Assembly: GCA_965249765.1 (NCBI GenBank) | Contig: CBDFMR010000005.1 | Location: forward strand, 2,356,001 to 2,420,000 | Origin: CBDFMR01 sp965249765 | Lineage (GTDB): Bacteria; Bacteroidota; Bacteroidia; Chitinophagales; Saprospiraceae | DNA length: 64,000 nucleotides | Reading direction: 5' to 3' | Part shown: positions 36,840 to 46,378 of the stretch, in pieces | Numbering within the stretch: position 1 is the first letter of the stretch | How the letters are laid out: each line of letters begins with the position of its first letter | Notes under the pieces: generated by a model | The model's input: the letters and a program-made list of their open reading frames with translations, nothing else | Database searches by the model: none | What the model was told of the DNA's origin: nothing | Made by a program: the position numbers and the translations under genes

Positions 36840-38059
36840 AAAACTTTGAACAAAGTATTAGAGATTTATACGATGAGCAGGTCAATCCAGTGTACAATGA
36901 GACTGCCTGGGAAAGTTATAACTCTCATGTCGACGAAAAAAAAACCAATCATAAAAATAGACTGGCATGGGTGTTCCTGCTTGGATTAATTACTTTGACA
37001 TTAGTATTGCTTGGAGTGAAAAACAGTGCAGAACCAGAATTAAGAAATGATACAAGCATAGTGGCCGTAAATATTGAACCGGTAGATGGGTTGGTAGAGA
37101 AAAGGTCTAGCCATACTTCTGGTAATTCCATCACCCAGATGGATAATTCATTGTCTGATGGAACAGAACAGTCTATCCCTTCTTCTTCTATCATTTTCCC
37201 GGCAAACGATATATCAAAAAAACACAACACGTCAAAATTAGAAGCAGCCAGTTTCTCCTTAGGAATAGAAAAGGAGAAGCAAGAAGTAATGACAAGAGAA
37301 GAATCTGAAGAAAGTGTAATTCAATTCATCAATGATCCTCATAGACGTATTCCTCAGATGAATGCTCTTTTTATAAAGAAACATGATTTAATTACCAACG
37401 AGACATATTTAGACTTAAATAATAAAGTAATAGAGCAGACTATACCCATACATCGAAAAGCTGATAACCATAGAGTGGCATTAGGCTTGAGGGCTTCATT
37501 TGGCCAATTAAGTCACAGAGTGATTGAAAAGAACAATATCTTCACTGGTATGGCATTCGTCTACTGGAGTTTTAGTAAGCACTTTAGATTAAAGACGGAT
37601 GTCGGTATTGATAGAATAAAGTATTCCTCTAGAATCTTTAGTTTGAATCTCGGACTAAGAAGCAAGGTGGCAGATTCGGGTCAATTGGATTTTGAAAGAA
37701 TCATTAATACTTCTTATCGATTCAATGCTGGCCTTGGCATAGACTATCTACAACCTCTCTCTGACAATTGGAGCATTGCTATAGGACAGTCTCTAGTTTA
37801 TTCAAAGGAATTACGACGAAACTTAAGCTATGAGTTTGTCGACTTTGAAGATATGAATAGTAAACTTGTTATAAATGATAAGGTTCCTGATTTACAGACC
37901 TTTCCTCTAAATGTTCGATTTGATTTGTCTGTTGAATACTCCATCAATCAAAGGCTAAATTTGGAAGTAATAGGATCATTGATGAGACAGCTTAGTAAAG
38001 AAGACCATGACCTACCTGATCAGTCAACAATCTCTATTGGAATACTTAAAAAATTGTAG
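36836..38059 (+). CDS. Membrane anti-sigma candidate with C-terminal beta-barrel-like domain
   Basis: The 407-residue protein has an acidic/basic N-terminal 40 residues, one membrane helix (about 43-61, LAWVFLLGLITLTLVLLGV), a Ser/Glu-rich linker (about 65-205) and a C-terminal 200 residues with alternating strands as in outer-membrane barrels (RVALGLRASFGQL, WSFSKHFRLKTDVGID, RFDLSVEYSINQRLNLEVIG). Its overlap with the sigma gene suggests an anti-sigma role for the N-terminus. If so, one polypeptide would span from the cytosol to the outer membrane. Many Bacteroidota sigma operons contain such proteins. Confidence 0.65.
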   Translation: MKNFEQSIRDLYDEQVNPVYNETAWESYNSHVDEKKTNHKNRLAWVFLLGLITLTLVLLGVKNSAEPELRNDTSIVAVNIEPVDGLVEKRSSHTSGNSITQMDNSLSDGTEQSIPSSSIIFPANDISKKHNTSKLEAASFSLGIEKEKQEVMTREESEESVIQFINDPHRRIPQMNALFIKKHDLITNETYLDLNNKVIEQTIPIHRKADNHRVALGLRASFGQLSHRVIEKNNIFTGMAFVYWSFSKHFRLKTDVGIDRIKYSSRIFSLNLGLRSKVADSGQLDFERIINTSYRFNAGLGIDYLQPLSDNWSIAIGQSLVYSKELRRNLSYEFVDFEDMNSKLVINDKVPDLQTFPLNVRFDLSVEYSINQRLNLEVIGSLMRQLSKEDHDLPDQSTISIGILKKL

Positions 38060-38131
38060 GGCGCAACTATCCTCTAGATCAAAGCGTATCTAGAAATGTA
38101 AATTGCTTTGATAATAAATTAAACAGCACCA

Positions 38132-39436
38132 ATGTACAAATCGATTTTTCTATTTCTTATGATAGGGTTAATCATTAGTTTTAATTCCTGTCAGAAAGAC
38201 TTGGCCCCTGATGAAATCCGCGAAGTAAATATCTATCTGACCGATGACCCTCTTGATGCTGAGGAAGTCAATGTTGAAATCTTGTCTATAGTAGTGATTA
38301 ATCAAGGACAATCCGAGATTGAACTAGGTACAATCGCGGGTATCTACAATCTCCTTGATTTTCAAGATGATATAGACACCCTTATAGCTAGTGGTAATGT
38401 ACCTAATGTAGAAGACATAAAGCAGGTACGCATGATCCTGGGGGACAATAACACTATCAAAGTAGATGGTGTGATCTATCCTCTTGTTATACCCTCTGGT
38501 GGAACATCAGGACTGAAGTTAAATGTAGACCTTGATCTCTCTGACCTCAGCTTGATAAATCTTTTAATTGATTTTGATGCCTGTGCTTCTGTCATCGAAA
38601 CGGGAAATGGAACTTATCACCTAAAGCCGGTTCTTACTCTAGCTAAGAAGGATGATGATCCTGAGCTTTCAGACAAGATTCAGCAATACATTACAGATAA
38701 CTATCCTGATGCAGAAGTGGAAGATGTGGACTCGGAAGTGTACTGTGAAGATACCCTGACTCAAGTAGAACTGAAGGAAGCTGGTGGAAAGCTATTTCTA
38801 TACTTTGACACTAATGAGGATTTCTTTATGAGCTCCGTAAAAATTGAAGAAGCGGATTTGACAGCCGATATAATGGCTTCGCTTTCGAGCAATTATTCGG
38901 ACTATTCTGTAGAATCAGGTCACCACGTCACATCTCTTTCCGGTGATGATGAATACTGGGTAGCTTTGGAATCTGATAATGCCGAAGTAGAAGTCATTTT
39001 AGATGGTCTTGGACAGCTTATATGCGAATTTAATTATGATGAGGAGGACAACGGTGTTGACAACCTATCTGGGGCTATTCTTGATTATATCAATACCAAT
39101 TATCCCGATGATGAAATTAAAAAAGTTGATTCTCGGGTTTTCTGCACTGATACTTTGGTAGAGGTGGAACTTAAGGTTACCGGAAGCAATAAAGAATATT
39201 TACTGTTTAAAGACGACGCCTTCATTATGTCAGCCACTAGCATTCATCGCAATGATCTACCTCAATCAGTGTCTGACACCTTGGATAATGACTATCCACA
39301 ATTCAATATTATTGGTAATCCCGAACAAATTAGTGATCTATCAACTATAGTCACGTATTGGGTACATATAAAGAAAGGCAATGATGATGTTCAGATACAC
39401 CTAGCTAAGGATGGATTCATTCTGTGTACTTTTTAA
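38132..39436 (+). CDS. DUF4382 lipoprotein with two PepSY-like repeats
   Basis: The 434-residue lipoprotein has lipobox FNSC (Cys-20). Residues about 30-170 fit DUF4382 (VNIYLTDDPLDAEEVNVEI, AGIYNLLDFQDDI, VRMILGDNN). Two repeats of about 125 residues follow (about 178-300 and 310-434), each beginning with ITDNYPDAEV or INTNYPDDEI as in PepSY/beta-lactamase-inhibitor-like domains and each carrying two Cys at matching positions (VYCEDT/VFCTDT and LICEF/ILCTF). Function is unknown. A strong terminator follows, so it is the last gene after the sigma/anti-sigma pair. Confidence 0.7.
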   Translation: MYKSIFLFLMIGLIISFNSCQKDLAPDEIREVNIYLTDDPLDAEEVNVEILSIVVINQGQSEIELGTIAGIYNLLDFQDDIDTLIASGNVPNVEDIKQVRMILGDNNTIKVDGVIYPLVIPSGGTSGLKLNVDLDLSDLSLINLLIDFDACASVIETGNGTYHLKPVLTLAKKDDDPELSDKIQQYITDNYPDAEVEDVDSEVYCEDTLTQVELKEAGGKLFLYFDTNEDFFMSSVKIEEADLTADIMASLSSNYSDYSVESGHHVTSLSGDDEYWVALESDNAEVEVILDGLGQLICEFNYDEEDNGVDNLSGAILDYINTNYPDDEIKKVDSRVFCTDTLVEVELKVTGSNKEYLLFKDDAFIMSATSIHRNDLPQSVSDTLDNDYPQFNIIGNPEQISDLSTIVTYWVHIKKGNDDVQIHLAKDGFILCTF

Positions 39437-39482
39437 GTTTTTGCAATCTCGGTAGAATATTCTCGATAAATACTTTCACATT

Positions 39483-39518
39483 AGTTGAGTCCTCTGAAAA
39501 AGTGGACTCAACTTTTTT
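39483..39518 (+). terminator. Rho-independent terminator after the DUF4382 lipoprotein
   Basis: AGTTGAGTCC (39483-39492) pairs perfectly with GGACTCAACT (39504-39513), then a run of T. The loop is TCTGAAAAAGT. This is the clearest intrinsic terminator in the window. Confidence 0.9.
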
Positions 39519-39644
39519 GTAATCCATATTTATCCTTCAAAAGACAGTTAATTTTCGCATTGTTGATGTGCTTCCATGACGGTTCTGGAGTTTAGTTTGT
39601 CTAAAACAAACAAGATGATACTTTTGCAGTACAATTTGATTCCT

Positions 39645-41759
39645 ATGAAAGCAATTTGTATCGCGGTTTTTACTTTCTGTTATCTGTGTTGTATCGCTCA
39701 GAAGGACTCATTAGTAAATGCGCAGTCCACTGAAATAGTCATTACGGCATCCCGGTTTCCAGATACTTTGTCCCTCCGAAGTAATGTAATAGATGTCATC
39801 AAGCTCGATGAGAATCTGCTCTATTCTCATTATTCTTTAAGTGAGATACTTCAGGACAGAGGATACTATTCTCTTGGAAGTTCTATGACCCTTGGATCCA
39901 ATCAGACTACATTTCTTAGAGGAACCAATTCCAATCATCACGTCGTATTGATAGATGGCCAACCTTTATCAGATCCGTCAACCGTCAACAATGTCATTGA
40001 TTATGCCGAACTCTCGGTAAACGGAATCGATAGAATAGAGGTGCTACCTTCTTCGCAATCAACCCTGTATGGTAGCAATGCCATAGGTGGTGTGATCAAT
40101 ATCCTCACTACAGCAAGAGGAAGAAAACCTCTTGAACTAGGTATTTACTCTGAGGCAGGTATAACGGCAGGTCAAAGCCAAAATATAGGACTATCACCAT
40201 ATATCAGATTGAATCATGGAGATCTTTACCTCAATGCTGATGCGCGCTGGATACAGTTTACTGGAATAAACGCTACAACTGATACCGTTACATCGGATCA
40301 ATTTAAGACCAGTGACTTGGATGGATTCTATAAGAGAGATTATCAGGTCAAAGTTGGTTATGATCATGATATGATCCAATCTTCAATTTGGTACCGACGT
40401 ACTTCTCAGACTGCGGATATTGACAATGGAGCTTATAGTGATGATGATACAGGATTACTTGATTTGGAGCGAGATCATTTTAGAATGACATCCATTTTAC
40501 CCTTGACTAAAGAGATTAGATTACAATACAGTGGAAGTCAAAGTAAGAGCAATCGAGTAAACGTTTTTACTCCATCAGTGATAGACGTTCATGGCAATAC
40601 GGATGAGATTACCAGCCATGATAGATTTATTGGAGAGTATAATATTCACGAAGTCTTGGCAAGAATGGATCAGGATGCGCTGAAGGTAACTGTTGGATTG
40701 GGTAGAAGGGAAGACAAGATGAATGCGATATCTTCTTACGAATCTCCATTCTTTTCTTTTGAGTCTGATCTAACGAATCTGGATATTAGAAATACTCAGT
40801 TGTTTGGTTTTGTGGATGGAAAATATCCCGTTAATGGTAACATAACATTAGGGGCCGGAGCTCGGTTTACGGATGACAAAGCTTTTGGGAATGATCTCTC
40901 CTACTCCACTTGGCTAAGCTATAAGCCTTCGACACGATGGTCCGCGGTAGTGTCTTATTCCACTGGGTTTAACACACCATCCTTGTATCAATTATATGCA
41001 CCTGATGAAGATTTTGTTTCCGGAATTACATTGGGCAATCCAAATCTTGGTGCTGAAACTAGTAAGTCATTGAGCCTGGATATATCAGCGAAGGTTAACC
41101 CTCAATTGGTTCTAGGAGTTTCACTATTCAACACTGGGATAGATGATAACATAGAGTTTATTTATTTGTGGGACAAAGATGTGGCCATATCAGACCTTGA
41201 TTTTACTTCGTTTCGAGGATCAACATATCTTAATGGTCAAGATTATACTACTCGAGGAGCCGCAATTGATTTGACATGGATGCCATCAAAGAAATGGAAC
41301 ATATCGGGTAACTATACCCTGATTAGTGGCTCTAATTCAATTAAGAATAAGGATTTTGATCGAACCCATATTGGAGAATATCAAGTGCAACTCTTTAATA
41401 CAGGTGCGTTTGTTGATGAGTCTTACAATGGAGAATCTGATCTGATCCGACGTCCGGATATATGGAATGCTCAGGTATCCTTTCGTCCATCTAGATCCGT
41501 CGATCTGAGTGGGCGTATCAGCCATGTAGGACCTAGGCAAGATGTATACTATGATGGGGTCAATGGTCCATTTGGCGCCTTAAGAAAAAGACCTCTCGAT
41601 GCATATACCTTAATTCATTTTACTGGATATTTAAGCATATCATCGAATAGTCAGTTGATGTTGACTGTAAATAACTTACTCAATAAGAATCACATTGAGA
41701 TAGCAGGATTTACAGCTCATGGTAGAAGCGTGAATCTAGGATGGAGACTCGAAATGTAG
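39645..41759 (+). CDS. TonB-dependent receptor, BtuB-like
   Basis: From ATG 39645 the protein has 704 residues with a signal peptide (MKAICIAVFTFCYLCCIAQ), which is why this start is preferred over 39576. The TonB box region is STEIVITASRF; the plug domain has LSEILQDRGYYSLGSSM, FLRGTNSNHHVVLIDGQPLSDP and RIEVLPSSQSTLYGSNAIGGVINI. A 22-strand-type barrel follows, ending in RSVNLGWRLEM. BtuB-like receptors import cobalamin or other chelates. No cobalamin riboswitch is seen upstream, so the ligand is unknown. Confidence 0.92.
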   Translation: MKAICIAVFTFCYLCCIAQKDSLVNAQSTEIVITASRFPDTLSLRSNVIDVIKLDENLLYSHYSLSEILQDRGYYSLGSSMTLGSNQTTFLRGTNSNHHVVLIDGQPLSDPSTVNNVIDYAELSVNGIDRIEVLPSSQSTLYGSNAIGGVINILTTARGRKPLELGIYSEAGITAGQSQNIGLSPYIRLNHGDLYLNADARWIQFTGINATTDTVTSDQFKTSDLDGFYKRDYQVKVGYDHDMIQSSIWYRRTSQTADIDNGAYSDDDTGLLDLERDHFRMTSILPLTKEIRLQYSGSQSKSNRVNVFTPSVIDVHGNTDEITSHDRFIGEYNIHEVLARMDQDALKVTVGLGRREDKMNAISSYESPFFSFESDLTNLDIRNTQLFGFVDGKYPVNGNITLGAGARFTDDKAFGNDLSYSTWLSYKPSTRWSAVVSYSTGFNTPSLYQLYAPDEDFVSGITLGNPNLGAETSKSLSLDISAKVNPQLVLGVSLFNTGIDDNIEFIYLWDKDVAISDLDFTSFRGSTYLNGQDYTTRGAAIDLTWMPSKKWNISGNYTLISGSNSIKNKDFDRTHIGEYQVQLFNTGAFVDESYNGESDLIRRPDIWNAQVSFRPSRSVDLSGRISHVGPRQDVYYDGVNGPFGALRKRPLDAYTLIHFTGYLSISSNSQLMLTVNNLLNKNHIEIAGFTAHGRSVNLGWRLEM

Positions 41760-41775
41760 AAACTTAATCTGACAG

Positions 41776-43443
41776 CTAGAACAACCCCACAATTTCACCA
41801 TTCTCATCTATATCCATTCCTTCGGAGGCGGGATGTGCTGGTAATCCTGGCATCCTCATGATGTCTCCTGTAATGGGTATTAAAAATCCTGCTCCTGCTG
41901 CGATTTCAATCTCCCTTACTGTGATTATAAAATCTTTTGGGCGACCCAATAATTTAGGATTATCTGACAACGACTTTTGAGTTTTTGCTATGCACACTGG
42001 CAAGTGATCTAGTCCTAAGTTGGATATCCTTCTGAGATGCGCTTTTGCCGTTGATGTATAGTCAACATATCGAGCACCATAGATTTCTGTTGCAATGGTT
42101 TCTATTTTGTCTTTTACACTTGCATTCCATTGGTAAAGTGGATTGAAGTCTGAGGTGTCCGATTCTATCATATCTATGACACATTGTGCAAGCTCAAGAG
42201 CACCTTCACCACCTTTTGCCCATACGTCCGCTAGAGCAACTCTCACGCCTTTTGATTCAGCAAAATCCCTGATAAGTTTGATTTCTTCATCACTATCTGA
42301 AGTAAATTTATTTATGGCAATAACTGGAGTCACTTTAAACTTAAAGATATTCTCAAGATGCTTTTCCAGATTTGGAAGGCCCTTTTCTAGAGCTTCCAGA
42401 TTTGGAATAGTAAGAGTTTTAAGATCAGCACCACCATGATACTTCAAAGCTCGAATCGTAGTTGTAAGAATTACACCCTTGGGTTTGAGATTAGCACTTT
42501 GGCATTTAATATCAAAGAATTTTTCAGCACCTAGATCAAATCCAAAACCTGCTTCCGTGACTGTGTATTCAGAATAGGTCATTCCCATCAATGTCGCAAG
42601 GACAGTATTGGTCCCTTGAGCGATATTTGCAAAAGGACCGCCGTGTATAATGGCAGGATTGCCTTCCAGTGTCTGCACAAGATTGGGTTTGATAGCATCT
42701 TTGAGTAAAACCGTCATGGCACCCTCTGCTTTTAAGTCCCTAGCATAGATGGGTTCTCTATCGATGGTGTAGCCAATAAAAATATTGCCCAATCTTTTTT
42801 TGAGGTCTTTTAAGTTTTCTGCAAGACATAGAATTGCCATTATCTCTGATGCAGCGGTAATGTCAAAACCTGTTTCTCTTGGTACACCAGAAGTACGTCC
42901 CCCTAGGCCTACAATCACTCGACGCAACGCCCTATCATTAAGATCGACAACTCGCTTCCAACTGATTGTTCGAGGATCAAGAGACAATGATGTGGTCTTG
43001 CTCTGGATATTGTTGTCAATAATAGCCGCCAGTAGATTATGGGCTTTCTCAATCGCTGAAAAGTCACCGGTAAAGTGTAGGTTGATATCTTCCATTGGCA
43101 CCACCTGTGAGTAACCACCACCTGTAGCTCCGCCTTTAATCCCAAATACTGGACCCAACGATGGTTCTCGAAGAACGACTGTCGTTTTTTTATTCAAGCG
43201 GTTTAGTCCTTCTGACAAACCAATGGACATGGTAGTTTTTCCTTCTCCTGCCGGTGTCGGCGATATAGCAGAAACTAGGATTAGATGGCTTTGAACTGCC
43301 TTTTCCTTGTCGATTGCAGATAAAGGTAACTTGGCTTTATACTTACCATACATCTCTATCTCTTCTGGGTCAAGCCCAAATTTCTTAGATATCTCAGAAA
43401 TGGGATTCAGTTCAACTTTCTTGGCAATTTGTAAATCGGTCAT
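41776..43443 (-). CDS. fhs: Formate--tetrahydrofolate ligase
   Basis: The 555-residue enzyme makes 10-formyl-THF from formate, THF and ATP. The P-loop region is PTPAGEGKTTMSIGL near residue 62, and further family parts include EPSLGPVFGIKGGATGGGYSQV, GDFSAIEKAHNLLAA, TVTEAGFGFDLGAEKFFDIK and the C-terminal GDIMRMPGLPAHPAS. The length is as usual. With FolD (25347) it supports purine and serine/glycine one-carbon flux. It ends 16 bases from the convergent TonB receptor gene. Confidence 0.97.
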   Translation of the reverse strand: MTDLQIAKKVELNPISEISKKFGLDPEEIEMYGKYKAKLPLSAIDKEKAVQSHLILVSAISPTPAGEGKTTMSIGLSEGLNRLNKKTTVVLREPSLGPVFGIKGGATGGGYSQVVPMEDINLHFTGDFSAIEKAHNLLAAIIDNNIQSKTTSLSLDPRTISWKRVVDLNDRALRRVIVGLGGRTSGVPRETGFDITAASEIMAILCLAENLKDLKKRLGNIFIGYTIDREPIYARDLKAEGAMTVLLKDAIKPNLVQTLEGNPAIIHGGPFANIAQGTNTVLATLMGMTYSEYTVTEAGFGFDLGAEKFFDIKCQSANLKPKGVILTTTIRALKYHGGADLKTLTIPNLEALEKGLPNLEKHLENIFKFKVTPVIAINKFTSDSDEEIKLIRDFAESKGVRVALADVWAKGGEGALELAQCVIDMIESDTSDFNPLYQWNASVKDKIETIATEIYGARYVDYTSTAKAHLRRISNLGLDHLPVCIAKTQKSLSDNPKLLGRPKDFIITVREIEIAAGAGFLIPITGDIMRMPGLPAHPASEGMDIDENGEIVGLF

Positions 43444-43491
43444 CGGCTATAGTTTTAAAAAATCAAATTTTAGAAAAAAATGGATTTTGTT

Positions 43492-43523
43492 TTGTTTATC
43501 GGAGGGCTAAAATAGTAAATTTG
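43492..43523 (+). promoter_or_regulatory. Strong candidate promoter pointing into a gene-free region
   Basis: TTG at 43492-43494, 21 bases, then TAAATTTG at 43516-43523 followed by CA, an exact -7 match. It reads away from fhs on the plus strand, while the next plus-strand protein gene is 5.2 kb away, so it most likely serves a small RNA. Confidence 0.5.
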
Positions 43524-43529
43524 CAAAAA

Positions 43530-43705
43530 AGTAACCCAAAGGGACTTAATTCTCGTGTGTATAAAAAATTGTACTATTCTCTTTTACATTCATGTCTCAT
43601 CTTGAAAATTAAGAACCTCACATGCCCAAGCCCTAAAGGGAATCTACCCCACCGATAAAGATTGATAAAGCTTAAAAAAGTGCAATTTGTAATACACACT
43701 TAATT
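43530..43705 (+). ncRNA. Candidate long-hairpin small RNA (6S-like shape)
   Basis: Directly after the promoter at 43492-43523, GTGTGTATAAAAAATTG (43555-43571) can pair with CAATTTGTAATACACAC (43683-43699) at 15 of 17 positions, closing a segment of about 145 bases. Inside are a TCTTGA/TTAAGA hairpin and a CCC/GGG hairpin. A promoter plus one long closing stem around a bubble recalls 6S RNA, but I see no sequence signature that proves it. No ORF is present in this 317-bp gap. Confidence 0.35.
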
Positions 43706-43760
43706 CTAAATCTTTATCTCAACTTCCTACAGCCCCTATTAACGGATTAGCTAGTGATGG

Positions 43761-44993
43761 TCAGAGAGTCCTTTTGAGGTCATCTACCAGACTTGTGAGT
43801 TTTTCCATGGAGACATGATCCATGATTACGACCTTATACCATTGTGGATGCGTGTGACTATTGGGTACTAAGCCATACTTTTTAGCAAGATCAGTCGCTA
43901 CATGTTTTGTCCTGATTGCAATGATATTTGCTCTAGGGTTGCGGTAATACTCTACCTTTATCGTATCCAATTGCTTACATAGCCATTCTGCTCGTTTTTG
44001 TAGAAGGAGTATCTTCTCGAACCAACCAAATGGTCCGTGTTTAACAAGAATCATCCAGACCGCAATGGCATTGGCACCTGATCTACTTCCTATCAAAGTA
44101 CAATCTTCACCTTCTACGTAGCTCGCCTCATGGGTATTAACGTACTGGATCAGCCCTTTTTTTATCAGGAATATACCTGTCCCATACGGCGACTGCGCCA
44201 TCTTGTGAGCATCTAGCGTGAATGAAGAAATATTGGGATTCTCAAAAGTCAGTTTGCTACTTTCTTCAGTAAATGGGTAGTAAAATCCACCATAAGCACC
44301 ATCCACATGAATCTTGTACTCAGATGACGTCTCGTTCAAGCAGTTAACCAGTAAGTCTATGTCATCCACTGAGCCAAACATCGTAGTTGCCATGTTGCAA
44401 TAGATGATATAGTATTTTGCTCCCTTGCTGGCGGCTGTCATAAGGGTCGTCTCAATATCCGCTTTACTCATTTCCCGTGATGACTCATCAACAGGTATCT
44501 TCTGAATAGCAATTGACAACAGATTAGCTGCTTTATCTACAGAGTAGTGACTGTCCCTACTACATAAGATTGCGATCTCATTGAGCTCAGCATTGTGCTC
44601 TTCCATGAAGTAGTTCCTATAGATCCATGCAGCTTGGATATTGGCTTCGGTACCACCTGACGCTACATAACCATCATGATTACTTATTTTTCCTTTGAGA
44701 ATATCTACAGCACATATGTCGATGAGCTCTCTTTCTATCTGATGTGTTCCAGTAAAGAAAGATTCCGAACTATTCAGAGTATGACAGCCGATATGATTGG
44801 GGTTTTTAACCAGTGAAAGCATAAACGGAGCCTCCTTGAGAAACGAATTATCTTGATTAAATACTTCCTTGTCTAGATATGAGGCTGGAACGCCAAGTAC
44901 ACCAAGGTCGTCGTAATTTATATTCTTTCCGAGAGCGTTGAAAACTGTTTGCTTTACTTCTTCCTGTGATTTCTTTCTCCAAATACTCGTCAT
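43761..44993 (-). CDS. Group II PLP-dependent amino-acid decarboxylase
   Basis: The 410-residue protein is a fold-type I PLP enzyme of the group II decarboxylase type (glutamate/tyrosine/histidine/aspartate decarboxylase relatives). GYVASGGTEANIQAAWIYRN, HYSVDKAANLL, HVDGAYGGFYYPF and the PLP lysine in LDAHKMAQSPYGTGIFL are clear. GSRSGANAIAVWM follows. The amino-acid substrate cannot be told from the sequence. A short C-terminal region lacks the extension of eukaryotic enzymes. It is flanked by intergenic gaps and probably transcribed alone. Confidence 0.88.
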   Translation of the reverse strand: MTSIWRKKSQEEVKQTVFNALGKNINYDDLGVLGVPASYLDKEVFNQDNSFLKEAPFMLSLVKNPNHIGCHTLNSSESFFTGTHQIERELIDICAVDILKGKISNHDGYVASGGTEANIQAAWIYRNYFMEEHNAELNEIAILCSRDSHYSVDKAANLLSIAIQKIPVDESSREMSKADIETTLMTAASKGAKYYIIYCNMATTMFGSVDDIDLLVNCLNETSSEYKIHVDGAYGGFYYPFTEESSKLTFENPNISSFTLDAHKMAQSPYGTGIFLIKKGLIQYVNTHEASYVEGEDCTLIGSRSGANAIAVWMILVKHGPFGWFEKILLLQKRAEWLCKQLDTIKVEYYRNPRANIIAIRTKHVATDLAKKYGLVPNSHTHPQWYKVVIMDHVSMEKLTSLVDDLKRTL

Positions 44994-45213
44994 ACTCTCA
45001 AGTCTTTTAAATAGTATAATACTATTGTTTTTCTATAAGTATACAAACTCATAGATCACCACATTGTTTCGGGATCTATGCGATTTATAAAAGTCAGAAA
45101 TCATATCGATCTCGTCTTTGGTTTTCCTGCTCTCTTGACGATTTTTCGATAATTATAGTTTATTTATAATATTGCAAAGCAATCTGCGAATCCTTATATA
45201 AGATTATCAAGCT
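44994..45213. other. Intergenic spacer
   Basis: This 220-bp AT-rich gap between the decarboxylase and the FkbM gene shows no ORF and no clear promoter or terminator. Confidence 0.5.
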
Positions 45214-46146
45214 TTACAGGTTATTCAACCTAGCAAGAACAATGTTATCAGATTCTAAGCCTGCGCTTTCTATATGGTCAGATATGGATTCAACTTCCTT
45301 GAGCTTCCCATATTTATCGATTTGGTAAGAAAGATATCCTGTAGCTTTAAGAGATTCTACGGCCTTTGAGTGTTCCTTGTTTCCTCGTTTGTGAGATAGG
45401 TATTCCATGACAACGTAAGGAGAATTTTCTTCAAAGTGTTTATTTAGCCCTTTGATGACCTTAAACTCAGTTCCCTCAACATCGATCTTGATTATTCTTG
45501 GTTTAAATTTTTCTATTGAAATAAAACTGTCTAGAGTGATCGATTTAATCTTGGCTATATCAGGTTTATTATCTGAATACCAATCCATTTTTTTATACTG
45601 ATCTATATCTAAAGAATTGTATTCAGAAAATAAGTTAGGAAATTCATAAAATGATAAGATAGATTCTACATCTGAAACGGCTAAATTGAAACAAGAAATA
45701 TTCTTGCAACTTGAGTTGTTTTTCTTTAAGGTAGCAAATGTTGTTGGCGAAGCTTCAAAAGCAATTACTCTGCCTGAATCCCCCACGAGTTTGGATGCAA
45801 GTAGAGAAAAGTAGCCATAATGCGCGCCGACATCTATAAATGTGTCGGCATGGGTTAAATAATTTACTAAAAATCTAGCAAGCCTGATTTCAGAGTCATG
45901 TGACTTCCCACCTGTTAGGTATATGTCGGTGCTCGATGGTAAGAGCAAATTCATCTTTGAGTCGAAAAAGGTTTTAGCTATTACTGCTTTCTCTCTTTTG
46001 GTTTTCTTGTAAATGAACTCACGATAAAATATTGCATCAATATATTTAAAAGGATGCATCAACATCCTTTTGACTTTGGATGCTGATGCAATATTTTCAA
46101 CCCTTTTAATCCCTCCCAATAGGTCCTTTTTAGACATATTATTCAT
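45214..46146 (-). CDS. FkbM family SAM-dependent methyltransferase
   Basis: The 310-residue protein has an N-terminal basic stretch (about 1-75) and an FkbM methyltransferase domain: FIDVGAHYGYFSLLASKLVG (SAM motif I), VIAFEASPTTFATLKKN (motif II), KIDVEGTEFKVIKGL and VVMEYLSHKRG. FkbM enzymes O-methylate small molecules or glycans, often in capsule or LPS clusters. No glycan cluster surrounds it, so the substrate is open. The coding sequence is more AT-rich than its neighbours, which may mark transfer. Confidence 0.88.
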   Translation of the reverse strand: MNNMSKKDLLGGIKRVENIASASKVKRMLMHPFKYIDAIFYREFIYKKTKREKAVIAKTFFDSKMNLLLPSSTDIYLTGGKSHDSEIRLARFLVNYLTHADTFIDVGAHYGYFSLLASKLVGDSGRVIAFEASPTTFATLKKNNSSCKNISCFNLAVSDVESILSFYEFPNLFSEYNSLDIDQYKKMDWYSDNKPDIAKIKSITLDSFISIEKFKPRIIKIDVEGTEFKVIKGLNKHFEENSPYVVMEYLSHKRGNKEHSKAVESLKATGYLSYQIDKYGKLKEVESISDHIESAGLESDNIVLARLNNL

Positions 46147-46378
46147 GCAACAAAGCCTTCAATTGTTATATAATAACTACTTTTTTCTTCTAAGATTGAT
46201 TCAGTTTTTAACACATAAAATTACAAAGGTGTAGTTAATGCGAGTAAACGTGTAAATATTCGATAAAACTCAAGATGATTCTGAAGAGTTCTCCAGTATC
46301 ACATACCCAAGAGGTATTATACGCTGAACTGGTGTAATTGGTTTAATTGGTTTAAGGTAGCATATCATATGAACTCCC
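46147..46378. other. Intergenic spacer with a short direct repeat
   Basis: The 232-bp gap has no ORF. AATTGGTTT occurs twice in tandem near 46337-46354. No -7 element of good quality is present. Confidence 0.4.

Noticed and set aside
38060..38131. TCTAGAT/ATCTAGA hairpin as terminator between the anti-sigma candidate and the lipoprotein gene
   Set aside because: There is no T tract and the genes may be cotranscribed.
39519..39644. Cobalamin riboswitch before the BtuB-like receptor
   Set aside because: No B12-box or other conserved riboswitch sequence was found in the short leader.
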